A stretch of 64,000 bases of DNA from Nyssa sinensis. Taxonomy: Eukaryota > Streptophyta > Magnoliopsida > Cornales > Nyssaceae. Made by a program: the position numbers and the translations under genes. Below, one piece after another: positions 1 through 10,075 of this stretch; positions within the stretch are counted from its first letter, which is position 1; each line of letters starts with the position of its first letter. The stretch spans positions 16,743,950 to 16,807,949 of the forward strand of contig CM018052.1 in the NCBI GenBank assembly GCA_008638375.1. The letters are read 5' to 3'. The notes beneath the pieces were generated by a model that was given only the letters and a program-made list of their open reading frames with translations, made no database searches and was not told where the DNA came from.

Positions 1-1015
1 TGTCAAAACCCCAAAATAGGCCTTTTTGAGGCTGAAACTTGCATAAATTTCAAACCGGGCATCGGAACCGAGTTTTGTAAGTTCGTGCAAGTCTATTTTA
101 TCATTTGTGAGGTGTGTGAGGTAGTTTCGGTGCAGTTAGGCCGATATCCGGTATTTTGGTCTGTCAAAACTCCAAAATGGGCCTTTTTGAGGCTGAAACT
201 TGCATAAGTTTCAAACCGGGCATCGGAACCGAGTGTTGTAAGTTCGTGCAGGTCTATTTTATCATTTGTGAGGTGTGTGAGGTGGTTTCAGTGCAGTTAG
301 GCTGATATCCGGCATTTTGGTCTGTCAAAACTCCAAAATGGGCCTTTTTGAGGCTGAAACTTGCATAAGTTTCAAACCGGGCATCGGAACAGAGTTCCGT
401 AAGTTCGTGCAAGTCTATTTTATCATTTGTGAGGTGTGTGAGGTGGTTTCGGTGTAGTTAGGCTGATATCCGGCATTTTGGTCTGTCAAAACTCCAAAAT
501 GGGCATTTTTGAGGCTGAAACTTGCATAAGTTTCAAACCGGACATCGAAACCGAGTGTCGTAAGTTCATGCAAGTCTATTTTATCATTTGTGAGGTGTGT
601 GATGTGGTTTCGGTACAGTGAGGCCGATATCCGGCATTTTGGTCTGTCAAAACCCCAAAATGGGCCTTTTTGAGGCTGAAACTTGCATAAGTTTCAAACC
701 GGGCATCGGAACCGAGTTCCGTAAGTTCGTGCAAGTCTATTTTATCATTTGTGAGGTTTTTGAGGTGGTTTCAGTGCAGTTAGGCCGATATCCGGCATTT
801 TGGTCTGTCAAAACTCTAAAATGGGCCTTTTTGAGGCTGAAACTTGCATAAGTTTCAAACTGGGCATCAGAACCGAGTGTCGTAAGTTCGTGCAAGTCTA
901 TTTTATCATTTTTAAGGTGTGTGATGTGGTTTCGGTGCAGTTAGGCCGATATCCAGCATTTTGGTCTGTCAAAACCCCAAAATGGGCCTTTTTGGAGCTG
1001 AAACTTACATAAATT
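1..1015 (+). repeat. 161-bp tandem array, copy 1
   Basis: The landmark TGTCAAAAC recurs at 1, 162, 323, 484, 645, 806 and 967, an unvarying 161-bp spacing over six full units plus a partial one. Units differ by scattered substitutions, not indels. Because 161 is not a multiple of three, the short open frames inside it shift from unit to unit and it is unlikely to be coding. The array decays near 1012 into a GT-rich run and then B3 gene sequence. It may continue upstream of the window. The same monomer, in reverse orientation, forms the array at 15123-16215. Confidence 0.95.
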
Positions 1016-1105
1016 CGTGTGTGTGTGTGTGTAAAATATGGTGCATCATATAATATTTATATAAAAAGTCGAATATAATGGTATCCGGTGTTGCATGTGG
1101 AATAC

Positions 1106-2015
1106 CTTTTGTTCTAGAAGTTGAAGCTTCCATGATCTCATCAGGGTCAAGGGGTTCCCTTTTTATCTCACGATCTGACTCCAGTGAAAACTCTTTCTCG
1201 CAAGCACTTGAATCAAACAGACACACATTAAAATGCATGTCTCCTATATGCTCAAATACTACAAAATCTCCGAGACAGAGGGCATGGTGTTGCGCAAAAT
1301 TATTCCAACCTTCTCGGAAGTAAATAAATCCTTCGGCACATTTACCAATTTTGACATGCCATGTCCCTTGCCAACTTGTTAGAATTGCTTCTTCCGATTT
1401 TACTTCACCTAGTTGTCTACAAAAAGCCGATGGAATGAGCTGTGCAAATTTGAAATTCAGAAAACTATATTAGAGTGTGTGAGTCACTATGAAATGTTGC
1501 TACATTAAGAAGAGAAAAGACACTTGGACTGACCACACACACACACACACACACAAACACAGATATAAAAAGTTCATGATACATTTTTTCTATCTGAAAG
1601 ATCCAAAAAAACAAAAAACTTTTAATCCAAAAAAGTTCAATTGTTAACTTTCATTATAATACCATTAAAAAATATTATTGATTAAACTAAAATAACTTTC
1701 AAGATACATTTGAGAAAAAAAATTACTAAAAAATATATAAAATAACTTTTTCAATTGAAAAAAAAATTTGGATTGAATAATTTATTTTATCAACTATTTA
1801 CTATTATTGTTAAATATATATTGAAGGCCATTTTACTTTAATCAGTAATATCTTTTAACGGGGTTAAGATGAAAATTTATAGTTAGACTTTTTTTGTATT
1901 AAAAATTTATTCTTTAGATTTTTTAGATACAAAAAAGTTATCATAGATTTGTTGGATTAGAAAATTTATTTTAAGTACTTTTGACAATTTTGAATAACTT
2001 AAGTTAGATAATTCA

Positions 2016-2049
<34 letters not shown>

Positions 2050-3506
2050 CGACCCTTGCAATTATGCATGCATCTCCTTTTTTGCTAAAAATTTATACTC
2101 GTGAGAAATATTATAATTTTAAACCTCTCAAAATTATTGATTCTAATAGAGTTCAGTTAGTTCTAGGTATTAAATTAAAAAAAAAAAACAAAAAACTGAA
2201 AGAGTATTGGTCAACATTTCCCATCTTTTTTTACGCTGACCAAAAATAGCTAAGGAAAAAAAGAGATAAAGAAAAGAAGATTTTTCATTTGAGTCAAATC
2301 AACCTCACATTTACAAGAATCAGGTATAAAAAGGCCCAACTTCAACCAAAATAAAATGCTATGGCAAGTAACATTAATGCCCCTTTTGATACTTAAAGAG
2401 GAGAGGGCGTGACTTTGATCTTTTATCAATATAAAATGTCAAACTCACATGGGCATGTCCCTTGTCTGAATGTTCAACAACAAACAAGCCCTTGTCCTTA
2501 GTGAAGCAATGATCGTTTGTAAGAGATTTGTCTTTCCAAATTCGTAAGTTCGATTTTTACTATTTATATTTCTAGGATCAGTCACCGGTCAAGATTAGTA
2601 ACCCAGGAGTTTAACAATCTTATGAGACAATAGTCTTACGTAAGAAAAGAAATATTAGTCAAAATCTAACTATTTCGATACCTCCTTTGCTTGACAAAGA
2701 AAAAAAAATGAGCCCTCGTTCTTATATCAAATGTACAAGAATCTTCTTGATCGATCACTTGAATAAATTCAATTTAATTATATCCTCTTTTAATTCTTTA
2801 TTATTTTGTTAATGAGTGTGGACAACAAGTTCTTGTTCACCCAATGCAACACATTTATCATTCCTTGTACACTACATATGGCCTTTTTCTCTTTTTTTTT
2901 TTTTTAACCAGTGTGGAGGATAAGGTTTTTTTTTTCACCACAAAAACATTTTGCTAGAATCAAATAATCAAAATGACCAAACCAAAAGACCCAATAAATG
3001 ATAATATCTTCCGAGCTAGCTACAAATAAATAAATAAGAAAAGAAAGGAAAGGAAAAAGGTGAGCAGTTGAGATAATTTTTCATGTTAGCAAAAACCTAA
3101 AATGGCACATTTTTAGTGCCCACTAGAAAATAGGCATGCAATTAAACAAAGGCAAACTAATACAATACTATGATTGTTAAATATGTTAAGTGTGCATTAA
3201 ACAAGAGTAAATCAACGATATGACTGTTAAATATGGCTTTTATCACCTACCATGTTCTCTGCTTAATCCCAATTTAAAAAAAAAAAAATTGAGTACGTTT
3301 GAAGCTAAAATATGAATAGTACATAGTTCCTTTGCAAGCATATGATATGTGTAATGTTTGTATCATATCACGTATCACTTTATACAAAGAAAAGGAAATA
3401 TGTACCCAAAATATGTAGTGCTTGCATGTAAAACATTATGTATCATGCATATTGTATCGCATCTTGCAAAATAATGATAACTATCAGTACAGTCATATAC
3501 ATACAA

Positions 3507-3563
<57 letters not shown>

Positions 3564-3665
3564 TAGAAAGAGAGAACATACAAGTTCTGTAAGGAAACCA
3601 GGCATCATGACCTTGAAGAAATGCCTGGAAATAGGAAGCTCCCTTTTCATCAGAGAAGAAGACAT
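1106..3665 (-). CDS. B3-domain (REM-type) protein fragment, two exons, inside CACTA copy 1
   Basis: B3 domains are plant-specific DNA-binding folds; REM-class members are nuclear transcription regulators. Exon 1 (3665-3582) encodes 28 residues, starting MSSSLMKREL and containing the B3 opening HFFKVMMPGFLTEL. It ends at a GTATG donor. Exon 2 (1439-1106) starts after a TGCACAG acceptor and carries the rest of the domain: LIPSAFCRQLGE, WHVKIGKC, GFIYFREGWNNF, LGDFVVFEHIGDMHFNVCLFD. It then has an acidic/charged tail and ends at a GTATTCC donor. The intron is about 2.1 kb, against about 160 bp in the other copy. The domain is open throughout and has the key Trp (GW) that is a stop codon in the second copy. 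An in-frame ATG about 16 codons further upstream exists, but the one at 3665 directly precedes the conserved part. Later exons, if any, lie beyond the 161-bp array. Function in the host is unknown; a captured gene fragment is the likeliest origin. Confidence 0.7.
1440..3581 (-). other. Long intron of B3 copy 1, AT-rich, with microsatellites
   Basis: The part next to exon 2 (1440-about 1565) matches the short intron of the second B3 copy, including its GT run and the block ending at the acceptor. The remaining roughly 2 kb has no counterpart there. It holds a TA run near 2020-2048, several A/T-rich stretches and a compound TA/GA microsatellite at about 3507-3562. No gene or clear transposon ends were seen in it. 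Confidence 0.55.
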
Positions 3666-3780
3666 ATTTTCACCTAGTTGGCAAGTATGACAGTCAAAAC
3701 AGAGAAGAGACATCCTATCAGTGGTATCGGAAATGAAATATAAGAACCTCAACGCTCGTAACTTTAAACAGAAGAAGCAT

Positions 3781-4275
3781 GCATTATTGTAACGTGTGAC
3801 AATCCAAATATAAAAACCAAAGAAAACAATAAACAATAAATAAAAAAAAGAAAGAAAACTTATAACCATAGAAAATTCACAAAATTAACAATCACGCATT
3901 ATTGTAAGTGAGCTGGTTTGATAATGTGTGACAACCCAAATTAAACAATAAATTAAAAATTAAAAAAAGAAAGCAAACTTAGAACCATAAAAAGTTAACA
4001 AAATTAACAATCATGCATTATTATAATTGGGTTGGTTTGATAATGTGTGACAATCCAAATAAAACAACCATAAAAAATTAACAAAAAAATAAAAATGGAA
4101 AGCTGCAAATGTGTTAAGCTTCGAACTATAGAAAGTTCGCGAAATTGACAATCATGCATTATTTTATGTGTAGGTGGGCTGCTTTGATAATGTGTGACGA
4201 TCCAAATAAAATAACCAATAAATAATAAATAAAAAAGGAAAGTTAAAAATGCCTCACGCTTAAAACTATAGAAAG
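3781..4275. repeat. Degenerate tandem repeat, about 115-140 bp units
   Basis: The block GCATTATT...GTGTGACAATCC followed by an A-rich tail recurs with starts at 3781, 3896, 4015 and 4156. Spacings are therefore 115, 119 and 141 bp. Units have drifted considerably. It lies in the non-coding part of CACTA copy 1 between its leader region and B3 exon 1. No function is apparent. Confidence 0.7.
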
Positions 4276-5119
4276 TTCATAAAACTCTTAACAAAGAGTT
4301 AATTAGTCTTAGGTCATTCTTAAAGATACTTAATTATTATTATAGAGTTAGTGCATTTTTTATTTTCGAGATGAAGAACAATTTAAAATTTTTTTTTGAG
4401 ATGAGATTCATTTTTAATTAGTTGACATTGTAATTTTTTTCTAATATAAGAATAATACCCTTATATATAATTTATCCATTTACTCAACTACATCAACCGT
4501 AACGTTATTGCATCGTCCCATCATCAGCCATTGCCAACTCATAAAAACGAATAAAGTAGCCTTTTTAGTCTTCGATTTCTATAGAGTCTGAATTTCTCTT
4601 TCAATAGCTTCAACTTTGCACAAATCCCAAACAAGTTTGGCAACATACCAAGTTTATGTATCTAAATCTATCCACCCTTTTCCCTGGAATTCATCTACTG
4701 AAATTATAAAACCCCCAATATACCAAGAAGCCCCTTGATGCAAAAAGCTCCACCACAGACTGCTATTGTTCCTAAAGGCAAGAGTAGGGTCCCATTCATC
4801 GCCACAAGAGAAAGAGTAGTCTATTGCATAATGGTCTTACTTTCTTGATTTTATAGACAATAACATTTGCATCATTCAATCCTGAATTTAATCAGGTTCC
4901 AAGATTCACATAGTCAAAACCCCAAAATTATACTTCTCTTACATTTAATGCCTACATGATTCTCCAACCTTCGGTTCATTGAATACCATGTACAAAGTTC
5001 CCATTGGGGCATGATTAATGAGTATATGGTACAAAAGAATTTAAACAATATAGCTTTCAAGAAATTATGTAAATTATATATATATATATAGATAGATAGA
5101 TATTCATATCGAGCAATGA

Positions 5120-5340
5120 AGAGAAACGAGCGACCGATCCAGAGAGAGAAACCGAGAAATCAAATGCAAAACAGACAGGCGCGGCGAACGGTGGCGGTGG
5201 AACCGACGGCGCGACGAACGGTGGTGGTGGAAGCGGCGGCGTGGCAAACGGTGGCGGCAAACTCAAATCTAGGAGTTGAGAGACAGAGAGATAGAGAGAG
5301 AAAAAAAAAAAACAGAACAAGAGAAAGAGAGATCGCGCAA
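5120..5340 (-). other. GC-rich leader-like segment of CACTA copy 1
   Basis: On the minus strand this is a CT-rich, then GC-rich stretch with repeated CCACCG/GCCGCC motifs, just inside the subterminal repeats. It occupies the same relative position as the 5' leader exon of the second element (about 13050-13235) but does not match it in sequence. It could be a promoter/leader region for the B3 transcript. Open frames exist on both strands through it, but they are low-complexity and I do not regard them as genes. Confidence 0.35.
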
Positions 5341-5360
5341 CGACGTTTGGGATTTTATCA

Positions 5361-5677
5361 GACTATTAGCGACGCACATAGAGCGTCGCTAATAGTCTTA
5401 ATGTGCGTCGCTAAAGATAAAAGAGATTGTTTGCGACGCACACATGTGCGTCGCAAAAAGTTCCATGTTATTAGCGACGCACAGTGCGTCGCAAATAACC
5501 TTTTGGTCGTCGCTAAAGCTTTGGCGCCCCTTTTTTCTTAGGCGAGAAAAACATTATTGGCGACGCACACATGTGCGTTGCTAATAGTCACGTGTGCGTC
5601 GCTAATAGTGACTATTAGCGACGCACACTGTGCGTCGCAAATTCTGTGTGTCGCTAAAAACCTGTTTTCTTGTAGTG
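5361..5677 (-). repeat. CACTA terminal and subterminal palindromic repeats, copy 1
   Basis: The segment contains many copies of TTAGCGACGCAC and its complement, often paired head to head. One example is 5361-5397, with 15-bp perfect arms and a short loop; others lie near 5430, 5475, 5560 and 5605. It ends in TTTTCTTGTAGTG at 5677, the complement of a CACTACAAGAAAA terminus. In characterised CACTA elements, subterminal repeats of this kind bind the element's TNPA-type protein. That role here is inference. Confidence 0.8.
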
Positions 5678-6458
5678 TGCCTTCCACCCACAGACGGATG
5701 GCCAGTCAGAGCACACTATTCAGATCTTGGAGGATATGCTCAGGGCCTGTGTCATGGACTTTAGAGGTAGCTGGGAGGATCACCTTGCCTTGGTTGAGTT
5801 CGCCTACAACAACAGTTACCAGTCCAGTATTGAGATGGCACCATTTGAGGCACTGTATGATAGGCCGTGCCGTTCACCGGTGTGCTGGACTGAGGTGGGG
5901 GAGACAGCCGCTTTGGGGCCCGACATAGTCCGTGAGACCACGGACAAGATACAGATGATTAGGCAGCGCCTGTTGACAGCCCAGAGTCGTCAGAAGAGCT
6001 ACACAGATAGACGGCGACGACCACTGTCATTCGATGTTGGGGACCATGTGTTCCTCAAGGTGTCTCCACGGCGAGGACTGAGGAGGTTTGGGCGCGGTGG
6101 GAAGCTGTCGCCGCGGTTTATAGGCCCATTTGAGATCCTCGGGAGGGTTGGTGAGGTGGCCTATAAGCTAGCATTACCGCCACAGCTATCTGGGGTCCAC
6201 GACGTCTTCCATGTATCTATGTTGAGAAAGTACGAGCCTGACCCCTCACATGTACTCGACTGGGTAGATCTTCAGTTAGAGGGGGACGCTTCCTATGAGC
6301 AGAGGCCGGTGGAGATATTAGATTCTAGGGACCAGGTCTTGCGAGGCAGGACCATCCCTTTGGTCAAGGTTCGTTGGAACCATCATGGGGTCGAGGAGGC
6401 TACTTGGGAGCGTGAGGCCGAGGTTCCAGTTAGGTACCCCGAGTTGTTTGCTCAGTGA
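5678..6458 (+). pseudogene. Ty3/gypsy chromovirus polyprotein, C-terminal part (integrase end plus chromodomain)
   Basis: The frame opens abruptly next to the CACTA terminus with the integrase motif FHPQTDGQSE, then LRACVMDF, the highly conserved VEFAYNNSYQSSI and MAPFEALYDRPCRSPVCW. It continues through VGDHVFLKVSPRRG and LSPRFIGPFEIL to VYHVSMLR-like VFHVSMLRKYEPDPSHV. The end carries a chromodomain (RTIPLVKVRWNHHG, EATWERE) and stops at 6456-6458. This order is typical of Tekay/Del chromoviruses, whose chromodomain helps target integration. Gag, protease, reverse transcriptase, RNase H and the integrase catalytic core are absent, cut off by the CACTA insertion and presumably lying beyond position 1. 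Annotated as a broken gene; the remaining frame has no internal stop. Confidence 0.92.
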
Positions 6459-6509
6459 CGTATTTTGTTTCATTTCATGTTATTTTAAATTTCGGGACGA
6501 AATTTCTTT

Positions 6510-6522
6510 AAGGAGGGAAGAA
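6510..6522 (+). other. Polypurine tract of the chromovirus
   Basis: AAGGAGGGAAGAA lies directly before the TGTAATGACA start of the 3' LTR and just after the pol stop. It is preceded by TTTCGGGACGAAATTTC, a sequence often seen in this place in Tekay-type elements. It would prime plus-strand DNA synthesis. Confidence 0.8.
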
Positions 6523-6775
6523 TGTAATGACATAAAATTTTTTTTTTATATACCAAATTTCTTTTCTTTTTAGTATTAATATTATTAATATTATTGTTAA
6601 TATTATGTAGGTGTGCATGTAGACATGTGTGTAATGTGTTATAGGTAGGCATGTATGTGTTATGATTTAAGTATATATATAAAGATAATTATATATATAT
6701 GTGTAGCAGGCTGTTGGCAACCGGGTGTGTGTGTGTGTGGACTGTCGGGCATGCAACAGTGTGCATGTGTGCATG

Positions 6776-6812
<37 letters not shown>

Positions 6813-9742
6813 CAACCAAGGTCAACTTTGCCTTAAATACAAAGTTGATAGAAAGGAGAGAAAGCTAAAGAAGCATGGAGGGGGAGAGAGAAATGGGAGG
6901 CTGTAGCAGGCTGTATGAAATGATGTGTGTGTGTGTCTCTAGGTGTGCATAGGAAATATCCGTTGGATTTGAGAAGGGTAGGGAGGGGCTGTAGCTGGCC
7001 TGGACGATGAGAGAGAGGGTGTGTATACATGAGGGTTCGTTTTGGTTAGAGAGAAAAGAGAAACAGAAGTGAGTTCGGGTAGAGAGAGAAAGAGCAGTAT
7101 AGAGAGAAAAAGCGAAGAGAAGAGAAGAAGAAGGGAAAAGAAGAGTTGCAGACAGCCCTAGCATGTCTCAGATTCATTAGAAAGGAGCTAGAAGCAAGCA
7201 AGGGAGGAGAGGTGCCATTTTTAAGGTGAAAAATCATAGACCCATTTAGTTTCTCTCTCTAGAATATATGTACATATATATCTACTGTTTAAATTTATTA
7301 AATACATACATGGCATCTAGAACGTATGAGGTTCGACTTAGATGCAAAGGCCAAGCCTGAACCGAGTCCAAACTGTCAAACCGTGAAGGGGCCTCCATGG
7401 ATGGCCACCTTGAAACTCAGATTCTAGTGTTTTAGACGTTAAAATCTTATTAAAAAGATGAGGGGTTGTTGGGGCAAGATGCAGGGAACCTTTAGAAAAA
7501 TAAATGGTCCAAAACAATGATAAAATCACTAAAAATGAGCCTCGCCGGAAAACTGACATGCATGGCCGGAAATAGAGATGGGTGTCGGTGAAACCATTGA
7601 GTTTAAGGCTGAAATGTACTCTAAATAATTGCTTAAGGTCCTAGGAATATTTTGGTATAAAAATGATAAAGTTTGGACGTAAAATGTGAGAGAAAATGGA
7701 TGGGGAAGGTCGCGGTCTCCGGCGATATGGCCGGAGAAGACGACCGAAACGTCGTCGGGAAGTCGGGGGCGCAAGGAGGGGCGACTGGGCCACTGGTTTG
7801 GGCTTCTCCTCTTTAAACCATTGGGCTGTTTTAATTTGAAACTATTGGGCCTGTTCAAGTCTTGGGCCGATTGGATCAAGGGTCATTGGGTTCTCTTGTG
7901 TGGGCCTGTTTGAGTTTAGGGGATTGGGTCCAACAGAGAAATGTAATTCAAAAAAAAAAAAAACATAAGAAAGGAAAAGGGGGGAAATTGTGGCTGCCGT
8001 GGCTCGAACCGCGGTGGGGCGCGTGGGGGTGAGCGCGTGGGACCGTTCGGACAGGACACTTCTGTGTCCATATGTACAATCAATAAATATATATATTATA
8101 CTTTATTCTGTTTTACAAATTTAATTGATTTAATTAAATTAAATACTCCTAAATGGCCCGGAGTCCAAACACGACAAGTCATATATGTTTTCTTACTATC
8201 TTAGACCCACTAAGACCAACGGTGAGGTCTGTGACGTGATACGAGGTCCCAAAAAATAAAAGACCCGTGAAACCCTTTAAAATTACCAAAACGCCCCTGA
8301 GTCAAGACACAGTCAAACGAAACCCGATTTAAATAAACAATTAGTGAAATCTTATTATCTCGAATATTTCAGACTCAACTGTGGAGTCTGATTTATGAGG
8401 AGAGGTTTCGAGAAATAGAAACCCGTAAAAGTGCAAAATGACAGTTTTGCCCTTTTTAGCTCGAACGTCCAAACTAAATTCCGCAAAAGCCCAAACCTAT
8501 TTTCTTCGGCACTTCGGATCCAATGGTAGGACTTAATTTAGCAAAACAGAAAGTAATGAAATAAAGTCATAAAATTTGATGAATAGCATAATTCAAATAG
8601 AGATAGACTAAATTATATTGTGCAATTTTAGGGACATCAAAAGGCAAGGAGAAGGACGTTTGATCTCCTGCATCATCATTGTTAGTTCCGCCACCCAGCA
8701 AGCACTACATCTTAGGGTTGAGATCAACCCATCAGGTATGGTATTTTGCTAAGTAAGAAATAGAATTGAGTTTAGGAGTAATTGCTATATTGTTGATTGG
8801 TTCTATGCCTATGTGTTTCTTATTGTCTTCCTGAATATTTGATTGAACGATAGATGTGAGCCACGACTATATGTGCATTCTATGTGTTATCATGGTGTGT
8901 GATTTATGGAATTGTTAAGATGATGATTGTGGAAACCAAGCATGTGATCAGATGGATGGTTCATGATATGTGGAATGGTGAATTGAGATGTTTGATTTGA
9001 TTATTGCTTTATGTAGAATATGCATAACTTAAAGCATGCTTCATGTATTGATAAATTGTTTCGTTAAGATCATATCATGGCGTGGTGGAATCTGAGCATA
9101 TTGGCATCGTGTGATTCTTTGAAGCATTGTGTGAGTTGAGCACGTGGTGCTATGCATTATAAGGGTGCAGATCCTGTGGTGAAAAACCCAAAATCGGCCA
9201 TGGTACTCATGCCAGTGGGGACGGACCGTAAAGTGAGAACAAGGTGACTCAGGCCTTCGGGGAAGGACCGTAAAGTGAGACATGGGTGTGGCATAGAGTT
9301 TGCATGGGTGCGTCACGCATATTGATCATGTATTGCATGGATGACATTGCATGACATGTAGAGATAAATGTACACCTGCACACGCCACGTCCTTAATTTT
9401 GTTTCTTGCATTAGTACTCTATCATACCAGCAGTTGAGCTGACCCATTCGTGGGACACCATATTACAGATGAGGATGCCCCTGCTACCTGAGATTTGGTG
9501 ACTTCTTGATAGGAGACTGCACTTGGAGTGTTTTTGGCCCCTGGAGGCATATTTTGATGTGTAAGGGCTTAAGCCCAAATGACGTGTGAACAATGGATTC
9601 ATGGGATACAATTCGTGTTATTTTGATGTATTGACAGTAATGGATGTATGCTTAGTTAAATTTGTTTAAGTTGTCCTTTATTTTATTTTATTTATTGTCT
9701 CAACAGTCGCACCTCGGGTTTATTAGAATTCGGGGCGTGACA
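6523..9742 (+). mobile_element. 3' LTR of the Ty3/gypsy chromovirus, about 3.2 kb
   Basis: It begins TGTAATGACAT immediately after the polypurine tract and ends GGGGCGTGACA at 9742, giving the usual TG...CA ends. Such long LTRs are typical of Tekay/Del elements. The end closely resembles the minus-strand end of the solo LTR at 29478-32292, and an internal segment near 9130-9260 is also shared with that LTR. Inside are a TA microsatellite (6779-6806), a GT run, a purine-rich block (about 7040-7140) and a GC-rich patch (about 7980-8050). Open frames in it are not coding. The matching 5' LTR would lie outside the window. Confidence 0.82.
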
Positions 9743-9749
9743 AGTAGCA

Positions 9750-10075
9750 ACAGTTTGTACCCTTATTGTTTTCTATGCCAAAAAGGTCTCTTCAAGGAGG
9801 GATTGTTTGTCACCACTATCGATGGACTGGACACCATAGGGCAGATTGTCCACAGAGAACACATGCACAAAGCAAGGGACCCACTCAGACTTGGGGCCAG
9901 AGTTAGACACAAAGCAGGGGCCAGTCCCAAGGTTGGGGACTTTATTACTATCTATGAAAGTTTATGAAAGAATTTTCTCTAAAATCCACAACAGGGAACT
10001 CGAGTTACTCATGAGCATTTCATAAAGCTCATAGAGTTCTTATCCTATATGTTTCAGGTGGAAGCTTAGATAGCA
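9750..10075 (+). pseudogene. Retrotransposon gag relic (copia-like zinc knuckle)
   Basis: At 9808-9849 one frame reads CHHYRWTGHHRADC, which fits the retroviral CCHC knuckle (C-X2-C-X4-H-X4-C) except that the second Cys is Tyr. It is followed by PQRTHAQ. After a stop, a frame near 10000 reads VTHEHFIKLIEFL, like the segment that follows the knuckle in Ty1/copia gag. The knuckle frame lies in a different frame from the longer open frame across 9662-9967, so that longer frame is probably meaningless. The relic starts a few bases past the chromovirus LTR, so the chromovirus probably inserted into this older element. Confidence 0.4.

Larger units (their letters stand above)
1..5677 (-). mobile_element. 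CACTA (EnSpm-like) DNA transposon, partial, carrying a B3 gene copy
   Basis: Read on the minus strand, the element begins at 5677 with CACTACAAGAAAACAGG, the classic CACTA terminus. It continues through subterminal palindromes (5361-5677), a GC-rich leader-like stretch (about 5120-5340), intron-like AT-rich DNA, B3 exon 1 (3665-3582), B3 exon 2 (1439-1106) and a 161-bp tandem array that runs off the window at position 1. The other terminus is therefore outside the window. No TNP1/TNP2-like transposase reading frame is visible in this part. The terminus abuts gypsy integrase sequence beginning TGCCTTCCAC, so the element landed inside that retrotransposon. The same order of parts occurs in the complete element at 12758-17054, which supports this reading. 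Whether the hidden end carries transposase cannot be said. Confidence 0.72.

Noticed and set aside
618..1012. Open frames of 70-77 residues in the 161-bp array (MVCQNSKMGLF-type), also at 15128-15946 on the minus strand
   Set aside because: The monomer length is not a multiple of three, so each frame breaks after about one and a half units. They are by-products of repeat sequence.
3375..3869. Minus-strand open frame of 164 residues
   Set aside because: Only its central part (B3 exon 1) is meaningful; the rest reads through microsatellites and intron.
5057..5541. Overlapping Pro/Ser-rich and Arg-rich frames near 5.1-5.5 kb
   Set aside because: Low-complexity leader and palindromic repeat DNA, open on both strands; no domain.
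7995..8030. tRNA-like patch (GGCTCGAACC) in the chromovirus LTR
   Set aside because: Lacks a cloverleaf; such patches are common in long gypsy LTRs.
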